Shown: piece after piece, positions 25,621 to 32,126 of the stretch
Position numbering within the stretch: position 1 is the first letter of the stretch
Layout: the number at the start of each line of letters is the position of its first letter
Source of the DNA: Candidatus Poribacteria bacterium
GTDB lineage: Bacteria; Poribacteria; WGA-4E; WGA-3G
Assembly (NCBI GenBank): GCA_022394755.1
Contig: JAGFCA010000096.1
Coordinates: 1 to 32,126, forward strand
Direction of reading: 5' to 3'
Length of the DNA: 32,126 nt
Made by a program: the position numbers and the translations under genes
Notes under the pieces: generated by a model
The model's input: the letters and a program-made list of their open reading frames with translations, nothing else
What the model was told of the DNA's origin: nothing
Database searches by the model: none

Positions 25621-26802
25621 TCACTTCGCTTCTTCAATTTCTTCATCAGTTAATTCGAAGTCAAACACATCTTCACCTTCTTCAGTTTCTTCTATTCCTG
25701 TATCAAGGGGAGTGATTTGCTGTGTATCATCTGTGGGTTGTACTTCTGCCTCTACAGTTTCAAGTTTTGGGGCACTTGCACCAAGGATTGTCAACCCTAC
25801 AATTGCTACTACACATACACTTGTGACTGTCAAAGCAATTGGACGTTTCCATAATACTTCCCGTTCACTCCTATCTAAGAATGGAAGGAATAGGAGTAAT
25901 AACATCCCTACTGTTGGAATGATAAAAGTTCCAAGAATTTCAAATGGACCTTGGAAATATTTCAACAGTTGAAACAGGAATAGGAAATACCACTCGGGGC
26001 GAGGATCATATTCGGCATTGGTAGGATCAGCAACATCTTCAAGTGGGACAGGAACAAAGATTGCTACACTGGCAAGTATAATAAAGATTATCAGCATCCC
26101 AAGAAGATCTTCAAATACTTGATCAGGATAGAAAGGTTTACCTGATTTCATCTCATCAGGAGTATTCTTAGGTTTACCGGAAGATCCGTAAAATCGGACT
26201 AAGAAAAGATGTATACCTACCAGACTAAAAGCAATCCAAGGTAACCATATTGTGTGCAGGGCATAAAACCGTGACAAGGTGACAGCACCAATTTCAGATC
26301 CGCCCCGTAACACTTTCGCAACCACATCTCCCAAACCAGGTGCTGTACTTGCTATTTCTACACCTACAACAGTTGCCCAATATGCCTTTTCATCCCAAGG
26401 TAATAGATAACCTGTAAACCCAAAACCCAGTACAACCAAGAGAAGCAATACCCCTACTACCCATGTCAGTTCACGAGGCGCTTTGTATGATCCATAAAGA
26501 ACTACACGGAGTAGATGCAAAAATACAATAACAACCATTGCACTCGCACCCCAATGGTGTAATCCACGCACAAAACTACCAAACGGAACTTCCTCAGTTA
26601 TATACTTAACAGCATTATGAGCATGGTCTGGTGAAGGGGAATAAGATAATGCAAGGAATGCGCCAGTGGCAGCTTGGAGCAGCAGTAGAAATAATGCCAA
26701 ACTCCCTAATGAAAAAAGAAGGTTTATATGCTTAGGTAGAGGCTTACGGAGATGCGTCATTACCTCATCTAAAGGAAGGCGATCATGAAGGAATTGTTTC
26801 AT
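25621..26802 (-). CDS. Cytochrome b of a quinol:cytochrome c oxidoreductase (bc1/b6f type)
   Basis: Integral membrane protein of 393 residues. Heme ligands are visible as His82 and His96 (13 residues apart) and His183 and His198 (14 apart); the 14-residue spacing in the second pair is the b6-type pattern. The quinol-oxidation motif PEWY is at 269-272. N-terminal (four-helix) and C-terminal (three- or four-helix) parts are fused in one chain. After the last helix an acidic tail of about 50 residues (ending DEEIEEAK) is unusual. It transfers electrons between quinol and the Rieske protein and contributes to the proton gradient. The ATG directly follows the Rieske stop codon and its ribosome binding site AAGGAG lies inside the last codons of the Rieske gene, so translation is coupled. 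No cytochrome c gene is adjacent. Confidence 0.95.
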   Translation of the reverse strand: MKQFLHDRLPLDEVMTHLRKPLPKHINLLFSLGSLALFLLLLQAATGAFLALSYSPSPDHAHNAVKYITEEVPFGSFVRGLHHWGASAMVVIVFLHLLRVVLYGSYKAPRELTWVVGVLLLLVVLGFGFTGYLLPWDEKAYWATVVGVEIASTAPGLGDVVAKVLRGGSEIGAVTLSRFYALHTIWLPWIAFSLVGIHLFLVRFYGSSGKPKNTPDEMKSGKPFYPDQVFEDLLGMLIIFIILASVAIFVPVPLEDVADPTNAEYDPRPEWYFLFLFQLLKYFQGPFEILGTFIIPTVGMLLLLFLPFLDRSEREVLWKRPIALTVTSVCVVAIVGLTILGASAPKLETVEAEVQPTDDTQQITPLDTGIEETEEGEDVFDFELTDEEIEEAK

Positions 26803-27270
26803 TTAAATCTCCTTCACATATAAGATTCCAGATTCAACTTTCACTTCAAGCTTCTGTAACGGTTCTGGCGGTGGTCCAGCAACTACTGCACCATTCTTAT
26901 CAAACACTGCCCCATGACAGGGACAGAGAAAAGATTCCTGACCCTCATCCCACCTAACAAGACACCCGAGATGAGAACATATCCGAGTAAAAACGCTCCA
27001 CTCACCATTTCCTATGTCAGTAACATATACAGAACGTTTTTTTGTTGCCTTAACCCAACCATCTTTGGCAGTGAAAGTGTAATTGACCTTCTTATAACGA
27101 CTGTTTTTAAGACGGTCAACTAAACCGATGTTAACCCATTTCGATTCACCTTTCTGCCATGCAGGGGAGATAGCAAATCCAATTAATGGAATTCCTGCTG
27201 CTAAACCCATCACTCCCCCAATGATGGCTGAAGCGATTTGTAAAAATGACCGTCTATTCTCCTTCACCAT
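26803..27270 (-). CDS. Rieske iron-sulfur protein of the bc1/b6f-type complex
   Basis: Protein of 155 residues. ENRRSFLQIASAIIGG at the start is a twin-arginine-type signal and membrane anchor, followed by a small soluble domain. The [2Fe-2S] ligands are Cys98 and His100 in CSHLGC and Cys116 and His119 in CPCHG; Cys103 and Cys118 would form the usual disulfide. GPPPEPLQ is the conserved proline loop. It accepts electrons from quinol at cytochrome b and passes them to a c-type cytochrome. The gene comes first of the pair; its stop abuts the cytochrome b ATG. AAGGAG lies close to the ATG at 27270; a GTG one codon later has more usual spacing, with little effect on the product. Confidence 0.95.
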   Translation of the reverse strand: MVKENRRSFLQIASAIIGGVMGLAAGIPLIGFAISPAWQKGESKWVNIGLVDRLKNSRYKKVNYTFTAKDGWVKATKKRSVYVTDIGNGEWSVFTRICSHLGCLVRWDEGQESFLCPCHGAVFDKNGAVVAGPPPEPLQKLEVKVESGILYVKEI

Positions 27271-27618
27271 CTTCTCCTTAGATTATTCAATCCTAATATA
27301 CCATGAGTTTGATGATAGGTTTTAGAACTACAGAAGTATAAGAATATGACCTACCAACTCAGCTTTAGGATTATAGGTTTTATAGTTTGTTGATAACATA
27401 CATTAGTTAAATTAATGCAGTACCGTCCGTAATTGAAGAACTCTATTATTGCTCTAACTGATAATTCGTGATGATAGATTACAATGCCCAAAAGTCTATA
27501 TTGGAGTATTATCAATTGAATATGTTATAAGTATGACATAAGTGATTAAAAGTTGTTGTGTGGAACTGTAGGTTGAGAAAACAAAACTTCATATCACTTA
27601 CATCATACACTGTAGGAA
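27271..27618. other. Intergenic spacer
   Basis: AT-rich spacer between the Gfo/Idh/MocA gene and the Rieske gene, both on the minus strand. No RNA gene, repeat or terminator hairpin recognised. It probably holds the promoter of the Rieske-cytochrome b pair, but I cannot point to convincing hexamers. Confidence 0.5.
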
Positions 27619-28686
27619 TTACCTTTTTCGTGTTTGTCCTTCAAAGGGGGTTCGTAAATCGTAACGGCCTTCCTCTAATACAGGAAGCGTACCATCATTT
27701 ACCATTAGTTCCAGTGGTAATTCTTTCGTTTCAAGAGGCATTCTTACAACATCCTTGATGCGTAAAGATTCATAAATTGCCATCATGATTTCAATGGTAT
27801 ACCGACCTTGTTCTCCTCTTCCGCGATGTGTAGGAATTTCCCCTTCAATCCATTGAATAAGCTCTTGAAACTGATTCTTAGGTTCTGGTTGTGGTGTAAT
27901 CTCTTGCCAGCCTTTTGCATCACCATTCTGAAGTAAAATTATACCATTATCTCCTTCTCGGATTTGTCCTTCTGTTCCAGCAACTATTGGCATTGCCACA
28001 GGAGGATCAGGAAGGTCACCTTCATAAATAGCTCGTGTTCCACCTTCAAAACAGACCAATCCCATGCAAAGATCTTCACATATTGTCCTACGTTCCCATC
28101 GATCCGTTGTACGTGCAGTCTGACCAATTACCCATAGAGTTTCTGGATCAGATAACATATATCGCCAAGTATCAATCGCGTGTGTACCTGTATTTAGCAG
28201 TCCGGCATGTGCTTTTGCTCTATGGTGAAGGGTTGTTGGCTGACCAATTGCCCCATCCGCTATTAGCCGGCGTATTTCTGTATTTTGTTGCCTGTACCTA
28301 CGTTGGTGTCCAATAACGAGCTTTACATCGTTTTCTTCACACGCCTTCAACATCTCATCAGCCTGTCCTAACGACGCAGACATAGGCTTTTCACCCATTA
28401 TGCCTTTGACACCTGCTTTCGCTGCAGCTACTGTTGCTTCAGAACGCGGTCCTTGCCAAGTTGTAATACTAACAATGTCCAAGTCCTCTTTAGCTAACAT
28501 TTCATCTACATCAGTATAGGTCGCAGGAATGTCATACTCTGCAGCAAGTTTTTTCGCAGATTCTTCATAAATATCCATTGCTGCGACGATTTCTACGTTC
28601 TCTTGTTTTTGCCAGGATCTGGAATGAGATCCTCCCATTCCACCACAACCAATAATTCCAATACGGTATTTTTCATTCGTTGCCAT
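27619..28686 (-). CDS. Gfo/Idh/MocA-family oxidoreductase
   Basis: Protein of 355 residues. The Rossmann motif is IGIIGCGGMGGSHS (9-22), the family motif is GEKP (98-101), and the substrate-domain signature GTHAIDTWRY (166-175) holds His168 and Asp171. It oxidises or reduces sugar-type substrates with NAD(P); the substrate is unknown. It is only distantly related to the protein at 12535, which has TPKPP and AIHHFD in the same places. AGGAG lies 7 bases before the ATG. It is divergent from the galactonate-dehydratase-like gene across a 384-bp intergenic region, so the two may belong to one sugar-acid pathway. Ends without a visible terminator. Confidence 0.9.
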   Translation of the reverse strand: MATNEKYRIGIIGCGGMGGSHSRSWQKQENVEIVAAMDIYEESAKKLAAEYDIPATYTDVDEMLAKEDLDIVSITTWQGPRSEATVAAAKAGVKGIMGEKPMSASLGQADEMLKACEENDVKLVIGHQRRYRQQNTEIRRLIADGAIGQPTTLHHRAKAHAGLLNTGTHAIDTWRYMLSDPETLWVIGQTARTTDRWERRTICEDLCMGLVCFEGGTRAIYEGDLPDPPVAMPIVAGTEGQIREGDNGIILLQNGDAKGWQEITPQPEPKNQFQELIQWIEGEIPTHRGRGEQGRYTIEIMMAIYESLRIKDVVRMPLETKELPLELMVNDGTLPVLEEGRYDLRTPFEGQTRKR

Positions 28687-29070
28687 TCATTTTCTCCTAT
28701 GAAGATTGCCGTTCATACTGTCATATATATTGTACTTTACCTATTTCAATCCTTTTCGTCAACAATTTTCCAAGAATTAGACAAAAGGCATAACAGGAAA
28801 TATAAAGTATAAGTAGGAATCACTAATGGTTTCGACTTATTATTCTTTAATGCTCAACACTTTAATCAAACTTCTTGTAAACTTACCAAAAAATTTAACG
28901 TATATATTTATCTCTTTACAGTTGGTAGTCTATGCCAAAACTCCATAATTACCTGATTTATCTTAGAAACACAAGAAAAAATATAAAGATGACTATTTTA
29001 CTCGTAAAAAGAATTGACAAAGTTGGGAATATATGAAAAACTTAACACATAAAAAGTTAAGGGGTTCATC
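28687..29070. other. Divergent intergenic region
   Basis: AT-rich 384-bp region between two divergent genes. A TTGACA on the plus strand at 29014-29019 is the best -35-like sequence before the dehydratase gene, but no good -10 follows at normal spacing. No repeat or RNA gene recognised. Confidence 0.45.
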
Positions 29071-30165
29071 ATGGCGGAATATGAAGATAGAGGATCACAA
29101 ATTCGTGTAACGAATATTGAAGCTTACCCTATGGGTGAAAAAGCTTATGTAAAGATTGAAACTAATATGGATGTCACAGGCTGGGGTGAGATCAACAACA
29201 TGGAAACCACAGTCACTTGTGAATTGGCACGTTCATTGGGTGAGTTAATTATTGGCGAGAATCCCACTCGTATTGAGCATCACTGGCAACGCCTGTTTCG
29301 GGCACATCGCAACATCCGTGGTGGCGGATTAATGGTTCATACTATATCTGCTATTGATATGGCATTATGGGATATTGCAGGAAAGCTATGGAGTGTTCCT
29401 GTATACCGTCTACTCGGTGGACCATGCCGTGATAAAATATGGAAATATCCAAGTCCGAAGGCAATTAAGACCGGACCCGGTGGATCCAAACCATTTGCTG
29501 GTACACCAGATGATATCTCTAATATGTTACAGCGAATTCACGACACAAGAGAAAAAGTTGGTCCAGATGGGGCTGTAATGTTTGACGCACATAGTTGCTT
29601 ACCCCCACCTATCCTTAAACAATTTGCCGGTCATCTTAAACCAGATGATCTACTTTTTCTTGAAGAGGCATGGGTACCAGGAAACATTGAGGTTATGCGA
29701 AAAATTCGTGAGGCTGTCCCTGTTCCTTTAGCCACTGGAGAACGTGATAGGACAATATGGGAAGTAAGGGAAATACTTGAAGCACAGGTGATTGACATAC
29801 TTCAACCTGACTGTGGACATGGTGGCGGGATTACACAAGTTAAGAAAGTTGCTGCACTCGCAGAAGCACACCACGTTCCAATCGCACCGCATTGTACAAT
29901 GTCGTATCTTGGACTGACTGCAAGTTTCCAACTATCCGCTTCTGTTCCATTTTTCCTGATTCACGAAGGTTATGAAAATGTACTTCCCGCTGGAGTCGCA
30001 CACAAAAACTGGGAAATGGATGACGAAGGTTATGTTTCTCTACCTGAAGGTCCAGGGTTAGGTGTAGAGGTAGATGAAGAAAAGGTTATTGAAGTTAGTA
30101 ATCAAGGAAGAAAATTCAACTGGCCAAACAGCCGATTACCTGATGGGTCAGTCGCTGATTACTAA
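29071..30165 (+). CDS. Mandelate racemase/enolase superfamily dehydratase, galactonate-dehydratase-like
   Basis: Protein of 364 residues in the enolase superfamily. Predicted metal ligands are Asp172 in MFDAHSC, Glu198 in LEEAW and Glu224 in ATGERD. His174 and His274 (in APHC) would act as acid/base. Spacings 172-174-198-224-274 equal those of E. coli D-galactonate dehydratase (183-185-209-235-285). The C-terminal GPGLGVEVDEEKVIE and final LPDGSVADY also resemble DgoD. Such enzymes remove water from sugar acids to give 2-keto-3-deoxy acids; the exact epimer is not certain. Residues 130-150 (SPKAIKTGPGGSKPFAG) are a family-variable loop. The ATG at 29071 follows AAGGGG at usual distance. It is divergent from the oxidoreductase at 27619. 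Confidence 0.88.
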   Translation: MAEYEDRGSQIRVTNIEAYPMGEKAYVKIETNMDVTGWGEINNMETTVTCELARSLGELIIGENPTRIEHHWQRLFRAHRNIRGGGLMVHTISAIDMALWDIAGKLWSVPVYRLLGGPCRDKIWKYPSPKAIKTGPGGSKPFAGTPDDISNMLQRIHDTREKVGPDGAVMFDAHSCLPPPILKQFAGHLKPDDLLFLEEAWVPGNIEVMRKIREAVPVPLATGERDRTIWEVREILEAQVIDILQPDCGHGGGITQVKKVAALAEAHHVPIAPHCTMSYLGLTASFQLSASVPFFLIHEGYENVLPAGVAHKNWEMDDEGYVSLPEGPGLGVEVDEEKVIEVSNQGRKFNWPNSRLPDGSVADY

Positions 30166-30683
30166 AACAAAGATTTGTCCCAGTTAACTAATTGTTGTTA
30201 ATATTTCACGTAAATTCGATTCTATGTAATAAACATTCCGTCCCTACCAAATCAACGTTATGAACCCCGTTTAGAGGTTAACCGGGACTCATGAGCATCA
30301 AATTAATGAAGGTTGTATATACAAATCATTATTTGTGTGAAGCTATTGGTTACTAAAAGTGATTTGGCACAACTCATTAAAACAGAATCGCTACATATTA
30401 ATCCAAGAATAGGTTCTATTCCTGAATCAGTCTAAACAGATACCATGTAGTAATACAAAAATCTCTAACATAAGCTTGAATTTTTGGTGTTCTAATTTAT
30501 TATTAACACTATATATACACATCAAATGTTTCAGAATATTTAAGTTATCAATTCTTAATCATAATATATATTATAATTCTATGTTTTACGAACTTTTAAT
30601 CGAATTTTAACACATTGCAATAAAATCATAGTATTAACTTTTTCTAATAAAATCATACTAATAATACATAAGGAGTAAAGTTA
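30166..30683. other. Gene-free spacer with an inverted family B repeat
   Basis: AT-rich 518-bp spacer. Apart from the family B copy at 30240-30292 and the ribosome binding site of the next gene at its end, I see nothing in it. Confidence 0.55.
30240..30292 (-). repeat. Family B repeat, inverted copy
   Basis: Read on the minus strand: GGTTAACCTCTAAACGGGG, then TTCATAACGTTGATTTGG. This lines up with the second B hairpin unit of the 4623 element (GAACTCCTAAATGGGGTTC followed by ATACCGTTGATTCC). It shows the family is dispersed and occurs in both orientations. Confidence 0.6.
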
Positions 30684-31505
30684 ATGAATCTATTAGCATT
30701 AAGAAAACACCCTGCAATAATTGTAAGCATTCTTATTGTTTTCAGTCTATTAGCGTTTATTATCGCATCAATATACTATATTACAGACGCTAGCACGACT
30801 ACCATATCTGGTAAAGTAGTGAATATGAATGGACATCCAATTCCAAAATGCAGATTAGCAATTCAACCAATTGATATTATTGATGGAGAAATGTGCCAAG
30901 TTTCTTCACTTTCTCATCAATCACAGACAGACTCAAACGGATTCTTCAATTTCAATAATATCTCACCTGGAAGGGCACAATTTGTAGTTAAACCTGATAT
31001 GGGCTATCGCAACAGAGATGTTGAGATACAATCAATAAACTTATCTGGTATGACCTTTTTGCGTCTTCAAACATCCCAATTACAAGTCATAGATGAGCAT
31101 TTACAGGAAGTTAATAATGGCGCTCCTCAGAAATTGTCAACAATCGGCGGTATACCATTTGAAATAGATTCTGGTTTAAACTTAAATGATATCGTGATTG
31201 AAGTATCGCCCCGAATGTGTATCCGAGGTAAAATCCTTCAATCGAATGGTACACCTCTAACTAATGCACAAGGAAAATTAAATCTACAATATAAGACTTT
31301 AGATGGGATGATTAGTGATGATCTAAGCTTTTATCCAACATATACTGATTCTGAAGGATATTTCATGAAATATGTTAATTTCCCTATGGTGGCTACGGTT
31401 TCAGTAGAATATAACGGATCTGCAGCTACCTCAGAAGCCATTAAAATATCTGATGAACAACGACGTCATGATTTAATTTTCCATCTGGAATTAGATAGAG
31501 ATTAG
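30684..31505 (+). CDS. Membrane-anchored protein with two carboxypeptidase-regulatory-like domains
   Basis: Protein of 273 residues, function unknown. A membrane segment at about 11-33 (IIVSILIVFSLLAFIIASIYY) anchors it, with the rest outside the cytoplasm. Two beta-sandwich repeats of the carboxypeptidase-regulatory-like type follow: about 39-108, with TISGKVVNMNGHPIPKCRLA and the turn TDSNGFFNFNNISPG, and about 175-250, with CIRGKILQSNGTPLTNAQGK and TDSEGYFMKYVNFP. The G-K-V/I-x-NG-x-P-L strand and the T-D-S-x-G-x-F turn are the family signature. Such domains are structural or carbohydrate-binding parts of surface proteins. AAGGAG (30670-30675) lies 8 bases before the ATG. No co-directional neighbour within 500 bp upstream. 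Confidence 0.8.
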   Translation: MNLLALRKHPAIIVSILIVFSLLAFIIASIYYITDASTTTISGKVVNMNGHPIPKCRLAIQPIDIIDGEMCQVSSLSHQSQTDSNGFFNFNNISPGRAQFVVKPDMGYRNRDVEIQSINLSGMTFLRLQTSQLQVIDEHLQEVNNGAPQKLSTIGGIPFEIDSGLNLNDIVIEVSPRMCIRGKILQSNGTPLTNAQGKLNLQYKTLDGMISDDLSFYPTYTDSEGYFMKYVNFPMVATVSVEYNGSAATSEAIKISDEQRRHDLIFHLELDRD

Positions 31506-31560
31506 TGATAACATTATAACAGATAGACAGATTCGACTCTTAAATCAATCATACCTGATG

Positions 31561-31612
31561 TAATACCATTTCTATACTTGTAAAGCTGCACTGTTTTTTA
31601 GAAATGGTATTA
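31561..31612. repeat. Perfect 13-bp inverted repeat around a 26-bp centre
   Basis: TAATACCATTTCT (31561-31573) is the exact reverse complement of AGAAATGGTATTA (31600-31612). The loop is 26 bases and includes a TTTTTT run just before the right arm. It lies about 55 bp after the stop of the preceding gene. It could be a small non-autonomous element or a long hairpin; it is not a typical terminator because no T run follows the stem. Confidence 0.6.
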
Positions 31613-32126
31613 TATTCACCATGTAATTCTGTATAAAAAGCGTAATCCTGAAAATCCATGTAATCCGCTATTAGAACGAGAAACCATCCGTATCCCAAAT
31701 CCCTTTTCTCCACATACTTCGTATAATCTCTTATTCAGACAACTCAATACAAACCAAAATTCTAAAAATAGCATTTATGAATTTGATTATTTTTTCACCA
31801 CCAGTCATGTTAGTTGAATAAATAATGTAATTGCATACATTGTCATCATTTAAAAACGAAACATATTAACAACTTCACGGGTTACGCAGTTTTTTCCAGA
31901 AAAGCCAAACCGATAACTAATAACTAACAACTATTAGGATAATTATTGTATCCGTTCACAAAGAATGGATTAAATTTCTACCAAAAACTTTACATACCCA
32001 GTTCATACAGGGTTATTTAGTTTTCGGTATTTTCTTCTATAATGTTCACATTCGTGAATTATTTTATAGGTCGGAGTGGAACGTAGCGAAACCAGATATG
32101 TATTGTTCATATTGGTTAATCGAACT
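31613..32126. other. Gene-free end of the window
   Basis: AT-rich with no supported gene. It holds an ACTAATAACTAACAACT tandem at about 31914-31932, similar to that near 5902, and a short GTCGGAGTGGAACGTAGCGAA at about 32070-32090. The latter has the look of another dispersed repeat but has no second copy in this window. Confidence 0.5.

Noticed and set aside
1..32126. tRNA, rRNA or riboswitch genes
   Set aside because: No cloverleaf, rRNA core or known aptamer sequence was recognised in any intergenic region by eye.

Overview
The window is AT-rich bacterial chromosomal DNA, without rRNA, tRNA, phage or plasmid genes. Its gene mix points to Candidatus Poribacteria or a close relative: two large exported or anchored WD40 proteins sharing a W-x-LP-x-G lead-in, a leucine-rich-repeat protein ending in a YWDGRN...RKMLIRK sorting-type tail, two Gfo/Idh/MocA oxidoreductases, a PhyH dioxygenase and an enolase-superfamily sugar-acid dehydratase. 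The intergenic DNA is loaded with short hairpin repeats. The lineage call rests on remembered family resemblance, not on a marker gene.

Layout. 0.2-3.2 kb (minus): two-propeller WD40 protein and a Na+/Ca2+-exchanger-family protein. 3.2-6.2 kb: a 3 kb gene-free tract with at least four repeat families (called A, B, C/F and E here), a possible MITE and an operator-like palindrome. 6.2-7.1 kb: a leucine-rich-repeat surface protein with a signature of internal deletion. 7.1-7.9 kb: more repeats. 7.9-12.3 kb (minus): HypE-like AIR-synthase protein, PLP decarboxylase, MFS transporter. 12.5-13.5 kb (plus): Gfo/Idh/MocA oxidoreductase with its own terminator. 13.5-20.9 kb (minus): a six-gene run sppA - phyH-like - (AdkA-like + deoxyribosyltransferase-like) - rimK - GT4 - polyol dehydrogenase, headed by a good sigma70-type promoter. 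21.2-22.8 kb: a solitary DNA methyltransferase and a 65-residue charged protein separated by a strong terminator. 23.3-25.5 kb: a second, membrane-anchored WD40 protein. 25.6-27.3 kb: a Rieske protein and cytochrome b, directly abutting. 27.6-30.2 kb: a Gfo/Idh/MocA enzyme divergent from a galactonate-dehydratase-like enzyme. 30.7-31.5 kb: a membrane-anchored protein with two carboxypeptidase-regulatory-like domains.

Functional reading. Cytochrome b plus Rieske form the core of a quinol:cytochrome c oxidoreductase. The oxidoreductases, dehydratase, MFS transporter and polyol dehydrogenase suggest use of sugars, polyols or sugar acids. The WD40, LRR and carboxypeptidase-regulatory-like proteins are exported or membrane-tethered structural proteins. 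No defence island or CRISPR array is present. The most unusual items are the two-domain nucleotide-enzyme-like protein at 17.2-18.2 kb, the hairpin repeat nested in the loop of another repeat at 4.6-4.8 kb, and the deleted LRR protein.
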